A DNA stretch of 47,279 nucleotides from positions 1 to 47,279 of the forward strand of contig CADDZO010000004.1 in assembly GCA_902812395.1 (NCBI GenBank), read 5' to 3'. A program made the translations under genes and the position numbers. Every line of letters begins with the position of its first letter. Positions within the stretch are counted from its first letter, which is position 1. Below the pieces are notes generated by a model, which did not search any database, was not told where the DNA came from, and saw nothing but the letters and a program-made list of their open reading frames with translations. Source of the DNA: a bacterium. Its GTDB lineage: Bacteria; Chloroflexota; Dormibacteria; Dormibacterales; Dormibacteraceae. This document shows positions 18,863 to 26,596 of the stretch, in pieces.

Positions 18863-19264
18863 ATGGCCGACGACCAGTTCTACCGGGACTACATCCTCGA
18901 TCACTTCCGTCACCCCCGGAACTACGGTCGGCTGGAGAACCCGGATATCGCCCACGAGGAGTACAACCCCCTCTGCGGGGACCTGGTAGGGATGGACTTC
19001 CGAATCCAGGATGGGACCATCGAGGATGTGCGCTTCCATGGGCGGGGATGCGCGATCTCCCAGGCGTCCGCCTCACTCATGACCGAGCGCCTGAAGGGGA
19101 TGCCGCTGGAGGAGGCACGGAAGATCACCAAGGAGGACGTGCTGGCCGAGCTCGGGATCGAGATCTCGGCCGCCCGGCTCAAGTGCGCGCTGCTCCCGCT
19201 CAAGGTGGTCAAGGTGGGAGCCTACGGTCTGACCGACGTGGACGAGGAGGAGTTCGGATCGTGA
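18863..19264 (+). CDS. sufU: SufU-type sulfur acceptor / Fe-S scaffold-like protein
   Basis: SufU accepts persulfide sulfur from SufS and binds zinc. The 133-residue product has the three family cysteines: C38 in NPLCGD, C63 in GRGCAISQAS and C108 in RLKCALLPL, with D40 beside C38. The spacing between the second and third cysteines is 45 residues, closer to IscU than to the Bacillus-type SufU, which carries an extra segment there; the IscU LPPVK motif is absent. It follows sufS by 3 bases and is followed directly by a rhodanese gene. Function as a SufS partner is inferred from position. Confidence 0.93.
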   Translation: MADDQFYRDYILDHFRHPRNYGRLENPDIAHEEYNPLCGDLVGMDFRIQDGTIEDVRFHGRGCAISQASASLMTERLKGMPLEEARKITKEDVLAELGIEISAARLKCALLPLKVVKVGAYGLTDVDEEEFGS

Positions 19265-19602
19265 GCCAGCAGCAAGAGGAGACGTCCTTTCGCGACCTGA
19301 AGCTTGAGGAGATCAAGCCCCTGATCGAGAGCGGAGAGTACGAGATCGTCGACGTGCGCGAGGGCTGGGAGCGAGAGCGCGGCCACATCCCCGGCTCCCG
19401 GCACGTAGTCCTCAGCTCGATTCTGGCCAACCCGGCCGCCCATCGGTTCCAGGACCGCACCATCTTCGTCTGCGAGGTGGGCGAGCGTTCGGCGGTCGCC
19501 GCCGAGATGGCGGTTGCGCTGGGAGTCCGGGATGTCGTCAACTTCCGCGGCGGCCACAAGGCGTGGCGCGAGGCCGGGCTGCCACTGGAGAAGGGAACCT
19601 GA
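19261..19602 (+). CDS. Rhodanese-domain sulfurtransferase in the suf operon
   Basis: This 113-residue single-domain rhodanese has the active-site loop CEVGER (Cys in IFVCEVGER) and the family strands EIVDVREGWERERGHI and GHKAWREAGLPL. Such domains carry a persulfide on the loop cysteine. Start is GTG at 19261-19263, overlapping the SufU stop by four bases. Placed between sufU and sufT, it could move sulfur to or from the SufS-SufU pair; this is inference. It lacks a second domain and any signal peptide, so it is cytoplasmic. Confidence 0.9.
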   Translation: MSQQQEETSFRDLKLEEIKPLIESGEYEIVDVREGWERERGHIPGSRHVVLSSILANPAAHRFQDRTIFVCEVGERSAVAAEMAVALGVRDVVNFRGGHKAWREAGLPLEKGT

Positions 19603-19605
19603 GCC

Positions 19606-19950
19606 ATGGACGTGCAAGAACGGCCACCGACTCCCGACGGGCAGGCAGCGACGATCCAGGAAGAGGACGTCATGGAGGCGCTCCGGGACTGCTACGACCC
19701 TGAGATCCCGGTCAACGTCGTGGACCTGGGCCTCATCTACGAGGTCGCCATCCAGCCGCCGCGAGTCGACGTGAAGATGACGCTGACCGCGATCGGCTGC
19801 CCCATGGCGCCGGAGGTGATGACCGAGGTCCGCGAGCGCTTGCTCCAGATCCCGGGCGTGGAGGAGGCGGGGGTGGAGCTGGTCTACGACCCGCCCTGGA
19901 CGCCGGAGCGGATGACCGAAGAGGCGCGCTGGGAGCTAGGGCTGATCTAA
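19606..19950 (+). CDS. sufT: MIP18-family Fe-S maturation protein SufT
   Basis: SufT is a DUF59/MIP18 protein linked to maturation of some Fe-S proteins. The 114-residue product has DPEIPVNVVDLGLIYEV, the conserved cysteine in TAIGCPM, and the tail WTPERMTEEARWELGL seen in SufT. It starts 3 bases after the rhodanese stop. It is the last recognisable gene of the sufR-C-B-D-Rieske-S-U-rhodanese-sufT operon. Between it and the convergent tag gene (20208) lie about 257 bases with no supported gene. Confidence 0.93.
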   Translation: MDVQERPPTPDGQAATIQEEDVMEALRDCYDPEIPVNVVDLGLIYEVAIQPPRVDVKMTLTAIGCPMAPEVMTEVRERLLQIPGVEEAGVELVYDPPWTPERMTEEARWELGLI

Positions 19951-20207
19951 GAGCATGGAGAGCTCGGACGCGGATCAGGGCCGGGATGTGCTGGTCCGAG
20001 GCACCGTGATCCCGGTCATCTCTCGTCAGTCTCTGCGGCGCTGGCTCCGTAACGACCGGGGGTGGGAGGGTGAGCGGCGCGAGGAGGTCTGTGTCCAAGT
20101 CGTAGCGACGGCCGGCGGCGCGACGGTGCCTCTCCTTCCAGCAATGACTTCCTGCATCCCGGCACCCGTCGGCGCCGACCTTCGGTGGACGCAATCGGCG
20201 CCCCCTC

Positions 20208-20768
20208 TCAGCGGACCGGCCGCACAAAGGTGGCTCTCTCCTGGTCGCACAGCTCCCTAGCAAAGCAGCCCTCGGTGTGGTCGTTCACCATCCCGACAGC
20301 CTGCATGAACGCGTGGATGATGGTCGGCCCGACGAAGCGCCAGCCGCGCCGCTTGAGATCGCGGCTGAGCTGGTCCGGCTCTCCTTCCCGGCCCCAGCAG
20401 AACGCCGCCAGTGAGCACTCCCTGGTCAGCTCCAGGTAGCGCTTGGCGTTGGCCACCACCCCCTCGATCTTTGCGCGATTGCGGACGATCCCCGGATCGG
20501 CCAGCAGTCGCGCCACATCCTGAGGGCCGAAGCCGGCCACCGCCTGCGGGTCGAAGCCGCAGAACGCCCGACGAAAGCCCTCCCGCTTGCGCAGGATCAG
20601 GTACCAGGAAAGGCCGCTCTGGAAGCCCTCGAGCGAGATCTTCTCGAACAGCCGGCGGTCGTCCGCCACCGGTCGGCCCCACTCCAGGTCGTGGTAGCGC
20701 TGATACAGGGGGTCGGAGCCGGCCCAAGCGCAGCGGAGGCGGCCGTCAGCTCCGCGCCGAAGTTCCAT
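20208..20768 (-). CDS. tag: DNA-3-methyladenine glycosylase I
   Basis: Tag removes 3-methyladenine from DNA in base excision repair. The 186-residue protein carries the N-terminal RCAWAG with the first zinc cysteine, YHDLEWG, the catalytic-pocket helix EGFQSGLSWYLIL, and the C-terminal MQAVGMVNDHTEGC, containing the His and Cys that complete the family's zinc site. Length is normal. ATG at 20766-20768 gives a 23-base overlap with the end of the molybdoenzyme gene on the same strand, so it is probably co-transcribed by read-through; functional linkage is not expected. Confidence 0.95.
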   Translation of the reverse strand: MELRRGADGRLRCAWAGSDPLYQRYHDLEWGRPVADDRRLFEKISLEGFQSGLSWYLILRKREGFRRAFCGFDPQAVAGFGPQDVARLLADPGIVRNRAKIEGVVANAKRYLELTRECSLAAFCWGREGEPDQLSRDLKRRGWRFVGPTIIHAFMQAVGMVNDHTEGCFARELCDQERATFVRPVR

Positions 20769-23619
20769 CGCCGCGGGTGGGCAACTGGTACGCCTCCTCG
20801 GTCGGCCGCAACGGCCGCAGCATCCAGAGCGGGCGGCGCCGCCCGTCCGGCGAGACCCGGTGTGCCGGCCGCGTCATTGCCAGCCAGCGCCGGTAGACGC
20901 CGCGTGATCGCCGCGTGTCTACCACCACGTCCCCGTAGCGGTCCTCGGGCTCGGCCGGACGTACCCTGACCGCCTGGTGCCAGCAGTGCATGCCTGACAC
21001 CGGGTCGGGGTGGACCGCGAAGGCCAGGTTCTGGTGGACACCGGCATCCGTCCACCAGATCCGGGCGGTGTCGGGATCGCCGGATTGGAAGGGGGCGACG
21101 CCGAAACGGCGGACCAGCCGCCAGGTGGTCCCCTCCCGCTCCAGGCTGACGGTGTTCATCAGCTGGCGCTGTCCCGGCGCGTTCTCCCCCTCCCCCGGCA
21201 GCCGCCAGCGGCCCATGTGGTGGGAGCACGCCACCACGCCGGGCCGGATAGCCTCGGTCACCCAGGCACGGACTACGAAGTGGCCGATCTCGGTCGAGAC
21301 CCGGACCAGGGCACCGGTCGCGAGCCCCAGGCGAGCGGCGTCAGCGGGGTGGATCCAGAGCGGGTTGGAGTGGGCGATCTCGTCCAGCCACTTACTGTTG
21401 GCGCTGCGGGTGTGGACCTGCACCGGAAGCCGGAAGGTGGCGACCAGCACCATCTGCTCCGGCTCGAGGTTGGCAGGATGGACGTGGCTGCGCTGGTATG
21501 TGGGCAGGGCCAGCTCCGGCCAGCCCCACTCGGCCAGAGTTCGAGAATAGAACTCGAGCCGACCGCTTGGGGTGGGAAAGCCTCGCAACACACGACCGTC
21601 GACCTCCACCCCCACTGCCCGCCGGCCCTCCGGGTCGGACGGAATCTCCGGCTCCGGGACCAGGTTGGTGGCAGCTGGGACCGGCGCGCGGGAGAAGGCA
21701 CGACCCAGCTCGTCAACCCGAAGGTCGCGGAGCTCGTCGGCCGCGACCGCCTCCTCGTGCCGGGGACCGACACCCCGCTCCAGCTCGAAGGCGCCGTAGC
21801 GGCGCATGTAAGCAAGAGGGCTTAGCCCCTCGGCTGCTGCCCGCTCGGCGAGGCCGGGCACGGAGTGCTCGAAGATCCAGCCGTAGTACTCGTCGACGGT
21901 GATGGGATGCCCGGGGTTCGACGCCGACTCGAAGTAACGCCGCACCCCCAGCGAGCCGTCAGGGTCGATGCGCCAAGAGAGTTCGATCCAGAACTCGTTC
22001 TCCTCCCACACCTCGCCCGGGTTGACCTGGCGGGTATCGTCCACCCGTTCCCCCAGCCGCTCCCTGGCAGCCCGCAGGACCGGCTGGCGGAAGGCGATCC
22101 ATCGGGCGTCGTGGGTCTCGTAGGAGTGCAGATCGTGGCGCTCGGAGGCGTGACCCATGGGCAGGACGTAGTCGGCGAAGTAGGCACTCTCGTTCCAGGT
22201 CGGGGTGAGGGCCACGTGCAGCCCCACCTTGCGCTCGCTGGTCAGCATCTCGATCCAGCTGAAGCCATCGGGGTTGGTCCAGACCGGGTTGTAGACACGG
22301 GTGAAGTAGACCTCCAGCCGGCCACGCCCATCGGCCAGCAGGTGGGGGAGCAGGAACGACATCTCGTTGCTGGCGAGGGGGTAGTCCAACGGCCAGGTGA
22401 GCTCGTTCCAGCGCCCGGGATGCGGGGGCACGATCGGGGGCCGGGGCACCCATTTGTGCCAGGTGTTGGGGAAGGTGCCGCCCTCGCTGCCCACCGCCCC
22501 CAGGAGTGCGTTGAGGAGGAAGAGCGAGCGGGTGACCTGCCAACCGGCCAGGTTGCCGGCGGCTGCTGCCCGCCAGGTGTGGGTGGCGAGCCGGGTCCCG
22601 GCCGAGGCGACGATCTCGGCCAGCTCTCGCACCCGCTCAAGCTCGACGCCCGCCTCCGCAGCGGCGAACTCGAAAGTGTACTCGGCATAGAGCTGCCCCA
22701 GCAGCCGTTCGAAGGTCTCGAACTCGCAGGGAAGGTCCGGATGCTCCTGTAGCAGGTACTCGCGCCAGTTCCACCACCGGCGCACGAACTCGCGGTTGTA
22801 GCGCTGCTGCTGGATCAGGTGGTTGGCCACTGCGAGAAGGACGGCGGCCTCGGTTCCCGGATGGGGAGACAGCCAGAGGTCGGCACGGCTGGCGGTGTTG
22901 GAGCAACGGACGTCGATCACGACCAGCCTTGCTCCCCGCTCCCGGGCCTCCACGATGCGCTGAGCGTGGGGGTTGAAGTAGTGGCCGGCCTCCAGATGGG
23001 CGCTGACCAGCAGGATCACGTCGGCCCGAGCGTGGTCGGGACTCGGACGGTCGGCCCCCATCCAGAACTGGTAGCCGGCTCGCCCGCCACTCGAGCAGAT
23101 GTTGGTATGGGTGTTGTGTCCGTCGACGCCCCAGGCGGCCAGAACCCGCTCCGTGAAGCCGTCCTCGCCCGGCCGGCCGACGTGGTACATGATCTCGTTC
23201 TGGCGACCTTCGACGATGGCCCGCCGGCAGCGGGCCGCGATGTCGTCCAGAGCGTGGTTCCAGCTCACCCGCTCCCAGCGCCCACTGCCCCTGGGGCCCT
23301 GGCGGCGGAGCGGGTAGAGGATGCGATCCGGGTCGTTGATCTGGTTCAACGTGGCTGGCCCCTTGGCGCAGTTGCGGCCTCGAGAGCCCGGGTGCTCCGG
23401 GTTGCCCTCGAACTTCCGCACCTGCAGGGTCTCGCGGTCCACGTAAGCCAGCAGTCCGCAGGCCGCCTCGCAGTTGAAGCAGGTGGTGGGGACCAGCAGG
23501 TAGCGACGCTCGCGGCGCTGGGGCCAGGCAGAGGGATCGGGCTCGGCCCAGTCGTCCCAGCGGTCAGGCGGCGGGTAGGCGGCAAGGCCGGCCCGGCTCG
23601 GGCCAGCAAAGCGGCTCAC
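20746..23619 (-). CDS. DMSO-reductase-family molybdopterin oxidoreductase, catalytic subunit
   Basis: The 957-residue protein binds a bis-molybdopterin guanine dinucleotide and an N-terminal 4Fe-4S cluster (C47-x2-C50-x3-C54-x29-C84). The sequence NICSSGGRAGYQF may provide the metal-ligand cysteine. LARADVILLVSAH-type cofactor-binding segments follow, and the C-terminal MopB domain reads WIHPADAARLGL and CSHHMGRW. GTG at 23617-23619 overlaps the stop of the FeS-NrfD gene by GTGA and fits the family N-terminus. Unlike most periplasmic relatives it has no twin-arginine signal, so the complex probably faces the cytoplasm. Substrate cannot be told from sequence; polysulfide, thiosulfate, arsenic, selenate or formate chemistry are options. 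Confidence 0.9.
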   Translation of the reverse strand: MSRFAGPSRAGLAAYPPPDRWDDWAEPDPSAWPQRRERRYLLVPTTCFNCEAACGLLAYVDRETLQVRKFEGNPEHPGSRGRNCAKGPATLNQINDPDRILYPLRRQGPRGSGRWERVSWNHALDDIAARCRRAIVEGRQNEIMYHVGRPGEDGFTERVLAAWGVDGHNTHTNICSSGGRAGYQFWMGADRPSPDHARADVILLVSAHLEAGHYFNPHAQRIVEARERGARLVVIDVRCSNTASRADLWLSPHPGTEAAVLLAVANHLIQQQRYNREFVRRWWNWREYLLQEHPDLPCEFETFERLLGQLYAEYTFEFAAAEAGVELERVRELAEIVASAGTRLATHTWRAAAAGNLAGWQVTRSLFLLNALLGAVGSEGGTFPNTWHKWVPRPPIVPPHPGRWNELTWPLDYPLASNEMSFLLPHLLADGRGRLEVYFTRVYNPVWTNPDGFSWIEMLTSERKVGLHVALTPTWNESAYFADYVLPMGHASERHDLHSYETHDARWIAFRQPVLRAARERLGERVDDTRQVNPGEVWEENEFWIELSWRIDPDGSLGVRRYFESASNPGHPITVDEYYGWIFEHSVPGLAERAAAEGLSPLAYMRRYGAFELERGVGPRHEEAVAADELRDLRVDELGRAFSRAPVPAATNLVPEPEIPSDPEGRRAVGVEVDGRVLRGFPTPSGRLEFYSRTLAEWGWPELALPTYQRSHVHPANLEPEQMVLVATFRLPVQVHTRSANSKWLDEIAHSNPLWIHPADAARLGLATGALVRVSTEIGHFVVRAWVTEAIRPGVVACSHHMGRWRLPGEGENAPGQRQLMNTVSLEREGTTWRLVRRFGVAPFQSGDPDTARIWWTDAGVHQNLAFAVHPDPVSGMHCWHQAVRVRPAEPEDRYGDVVVDTRRSRGVYRRWLAMTRPAHRVSPDGRRRPLWMLRPLRPTEEAYQLPTRGDGTSARS

Positions 23620-25145
23620 GCCAGCGGCACCCACTGTGCAGCCTGGACCTGGGCGTGCTCGTGGGCCAGCACCGCGGCCAGGGCGAAGAACGCCGCCACC
23701 GGGCCGATCCAGTAGGCGGCCACCGCCACCGCGGCCAGCACAATGCCGGCCCAGAAGAATCCCCGGTACCGGCCCCGGACCATCTCCCGCCGCGCCGCCG
23801 CTGCCTGGGCGGTGGCATGGCCGAGGGTGGCGCCGCAACCGACCAGTAGGAGATGGAGGGCAGCCGCCCCCGACAGGACGACCAGCACCGAAGGGAGCGC
23901 GGCCGGGGCCAGCCACAGCGCCGCCGGCGCCAGCGCTGCCGCCCCCAGAAGCAGCGCCTGGGTGAAGAGGTGGGGCGGGGCCAGCGGGTCCTGCCAGGCA
24001 TCCCGGCCTCGGGCTTGGGAGAACAGGTAGGCGGTGTAGACCGCGGCTGCGATGGCCAGCGGGACGCCGAGCAGCGCCAGCCAGCCGTCAGCCAGGCCCT
24101 GGCCGGCCAGCCCGAGCCCCAGGGCTGCGGCCAGCAGGACCCCGTAGGCACTGAGTACCACGGCTCCCCGGGCCAGCCAGCTCCGCCAGCGGGGCCTTCG
24201 CAGGATCAGCCAGAACCGCTCCGGGTGCTCGAGGTCCCAGATCAACAGCCCGGCGGTGGCCACCAGCAGTCCGGCCCCGACCACGGGCACCAGCAGCCGA
24301 AACAGCGACGACCCCCAGGCCAGCAGCCCCAGCGACGCCAGCAGCACCGCGACCAGGTACGTACCGGCGGCGATGCCCTTGGTCCACGTGTAGAGACTGA
24401 CCCGCCAGTCCCACGGCACCTGGTGACCGAGGTCATAGGCAAGCAGCGGGCCGTCCGCAGCGTCGCTGCCGCTGGAGAGCCCGGGCGGTTGCTCGGCCCA
24501 GGCTAGCTGCCCGGCCGGAGACCGACGGGCAGCCAGCGGGTCCAGGGTGGCCGACGTCGCCGCTCGGTAGGAGAGGCGAGGCCTGGTCCCTTTCTCTGGG
24601 CGGCGCACCTGCAGCGGGTATCGCGATGCCAGTTCCGAGGCCAGGGAACCATCGCCGGGATGGCCGATCAGGATCGCCTCCACCGGACAGACGATGACGC
24701 ACGCCGGCTCCAGGCCGGAGTCGATTCGATGGGCACAGAAGTTGCACTTCTCAGCCGCACCGTCCTCCGGGTTGATGAAGATGGCGTCGTAGGGACAGGC
24801 GGCGATGCAGGCGCGGCAGCCGATACAGATCCGCTTGTCGAAGTCCACAATTGCGTCGGGGCGCCGGAACATGGCCCCGGTCGGACAGGCGTTGACGCAG
24901 GGCGGGTCGTCGCACTGGTTGCAGCGGGTGACCTGGAAAACCCTTCGCACCCCCGGGTAGACGCCCACCTCGACGTTCTTCACATACGTACGGGTGACCC
25001 CGAGCGGGACCTGGTTTTCGGACTTGCAGGCCACGGTGCAAGCGTGGCAACCGATGCACCGCTCCTGGTCGATGACCTTGATCCAGGTCAGGTCGGCCAG
25101 CTCCGAGCTGCCAGAGATGGCTGCGAACACGTCTCCCACAAGCAT
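23616..25145 (-). CDS. Fused iron-sulfur / NrfD-type membrane subunit of the molybdoenzyme
   Basis: One 509-residue chain joins two subunits that are normally separate. Residues about 20-180 form a four-cluster ferredoxin (CIGCHACTVAC, CNQCDDPPCVNACP, CIGCRACIAACP, CNFC...CVIVCP). A linker of about 70 residues follows, then an NrfD-like integral membrane domain with about eight helices. NrfD exchanges electrons with quinol. The ATG at 25143-25145 is chosen; upstream in-frame extensions run antisense to the next gene and are not conserved. It is the promoter-proximal gene of the pair. The fusion would bind the molybdenum subunit directly to the membrane. Confidence 0.9.
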   Translation of the reverse strand: MLVGDVFAAISGSSELADLTWIKVIDQERCIGCHACTVACKSENQVPLGVTRTYVKNVEVGVYPGVRRVFQVTRCNQCDDPPCVNACPTGAMFRRPDAIVDFDKRICIGCRACIAACPYDAIFINPEDGAAEKCNFCAHRIDSGLEPACVIVCPVEAILIGHPGDGSLASELASRYPLQVRRPEKGTRPRLSYRAATSATLDPLAARRSPAGQLAWAEQPPGLSSGSDAADGPLLAYDLGHQVPWDWRVSLYTWTKGIAAGTYLVAVLLASLGLLAWGSSLFRLLVPVVGAGLLVATAGLLIWDLEHPERFWLILRRPRWRSWLARGAVVLSAYGVLLAAALGLGLAGQGLADGWLALLGVPLAIAAAVYTAYLFSQARGRDAWQDPLAPPHLFTQALLLGAAALAPAALWLAPAALPSVLVVLSGAAALHLLLVGCGATLGHATAQAAAARREMVRGRYRGFFWAGIVLAAVAVAAYWIGPVAAFFALAAVLAHEHAQVQAAQWVPLA

Positions 25146-25646
25146 GGCACGGCGGGGTTCACCGACCGCGCCCACTCCAGTTTGAGTGGCCAGACCTCCG
25201 GCCACGCGACCCCGTGGCCTGGCCGTGGCCCGAGCAGCCGGCGTCTGGGCGCGGTCCCGGCTGCTCCGGCCGGTACCCAGCTCTGGCCAGGGCGCTCCTA
25301 CGGAGGAGACCCGCCCAATGCCGTTCTTCCATCGCAGACGCGCTGACGGTCCGCGGTGGCCGAGAGCTCGGTTGCCTCGAGCCCCGGGCCGGCACCGCGG
25401 GGCAAGCAAGGGTGGGCCAGGACGGTCTCCCTCAAGAGCCTGCCACCCTTCCAGGCAAGGGGCACATGCTGATTCAGCTGGGGCCGGCGCCACGGCCCGG
25501 GAGCTGCTGCACCGCCGGCATCGATCTCGGCTCCAGGCGCGCAGCGTGGAGCAGGAGGCTGAATGCCCGCACGAGCTGACGGAACGGCGTCGCCGGCGGG
25601 GTAGTCTGCGAGCCCACAGTTGCAGCGAAGCGGAAAGGAGGAGCCA
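25146..25646. other. Intergenic gap, no supported gene
   Basis: The 500 bases between divergent genes hold two short inverted repeats near 25170-25205 (CCACTC/GAGTGG and GTGGCC/GGCCAC). A strong AAGGAGG precedes the ATG at 25647. Open frames here are short, lack family motifs and look like chance frames in GC-rich DNA. The gap probably holds both divergent promoters. Confidence 0.6.
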
Positions 25647-26594
25647 ATGAAGGTCGCCGAACCACACAGCACCCGCATCGGGTTCATCGGCCTCGGGCTG
25701 ATGGGCCTGCCCATGGCCACCAACGTGCTCCGAGCCGGTTATCGGCTCGTCGTCTACAACCGCACTGCAGCCAAGGCGGCGCCCCTGGTGCAGGCCGGGG
25801 CAGAGCAGGCGGCCACCCCGGCAGAGGTTGCCCAGCGCTCCGACATCGTGCTGACGATCGTCACCGACGGCCCCGATGTGGAAGCGGTGGTGGCGGGAGA
25901 GCAGGGCGTGCTGGCTGGCGCCAGATCGGGGATGGCATGGGTGGATATGAGCACGATCTCTCCCGACACCACCAGGCGCCTGGGGGAGATGGCCACGGCC
26001 AAGGGAATGGAGTGCCTGGACGCCCCGGTCAGTGGCGGTCCCCCGGGGGCCGAGGCCGGCACCCTCTCCATCATGGTCGGCGGCCGCCACGAGGTGTTCG
26101 AGGCCTGCCTCCCTCTGCTGCGCACGATGGGTTCGACCATCACCCACATCGGCGAGCTGGGAGCGGGTCAGGTTGCCAAGGCCTGCAATCAGGTCGCAAT
26201 CGCGGCCACCATGGCCGGGGTGGCCGAGGCCCTGGTCCTCGGCTCCAAGGCAGGGGTGAACCCGGCCCGAATCCGGGAGGCGCTTCTGGGCGGCTACGCG
26301 CAGAGTCGGGTACTGGAGGTGCACGGCCAGCGCATGATCGATCGTGCCTTCGCACCCGGATTCTTCGTCAGGCTCCACGACAAGGACCTGCACATCGTGC
26401 TGGCCATGGCCCGCAGCCTGGGCGCAGCGGCACCCATCACCGCTCTTGTCGCCCAGCACTTCAACTCACTGGTCGCGCAGGGCGAAGGCGAGCTCGACAA
26501 CTCTGCCATGGTCAAGGTCTACGAAGCCCTTGCCGACCACCGGATCGGGTCAGAACCCCGCTCGCAGCCCAACCACGGCAACAATGGGACGTGA
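25647..26594 (+). CDS. Beta-hydroxyacid dehydrogenase (HIBADH family)
   Basis: NAD(P)-dependent dehydrogenase of the 3-hydroxyisobutyrate / tartronate semialdehyde reductase family, 315 residues. N-terminal Rossmann motif IGFIGLGLMGLPMA, substrate motif DAPVSGGPPGAEAGTL, and the C-terminal helix with the catalytic lysine in GAGQVAKACNQ. The ATG at 25647 has AAGGAGG seven bases upstream, which outweighs an upstream in-frame ATG. Substrate cannot be fixed from sequence; with a branched-chain dehydrogenase complex elsewhere in the window, valine breakdown is possible. The AAA+ gene follows two bases after the stop. Confidence 0.9.
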   Translation: MKVAEPHSTRIGFIGLGLMGLPMATNVLRAGYRLVVYNRTAAKAAPLVQAGAEQAATPAEVAQRSDIVLTIVTDGPDVEAVVAGEQGVLAGARSGMAWVDMSTISPDTTRRLGEMATAKGMECLDAPVSGGPPGAEAGTLSIMVGGRHEVFEACLPLLRTMGSTITHIGELGAGQVAKACNQVAIAATMAGVAEALVLGSKAGVNPARIREALLGGYAQSRVLEVHGQRMIDRAFAPGFFVRLHDKDLHIVLAMARSLGAAAPITALVAQHFNSLVAQGEGELDNSAMVKVYEALADHRIGSEPRSQPNHGNNGT

Positions 26595-26596
26595 GG

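Noticed and set aside
19955-20260. 101-codon frame after sufT
   Set aside because: Starts 4 bases past sufT but has no SD, no motif, and overlaps the 3' end of tag on the other strand.
25146-26459. Upstream in-frame extension of the FeS-NrfD gene to 947 codons
   Set aside because: It runs antisense through the beta-hydroxyacid dehydrogenase gene, which has clear motifs and a strong SD; the ATG at 25145 precedes the first ferredoxin motif.
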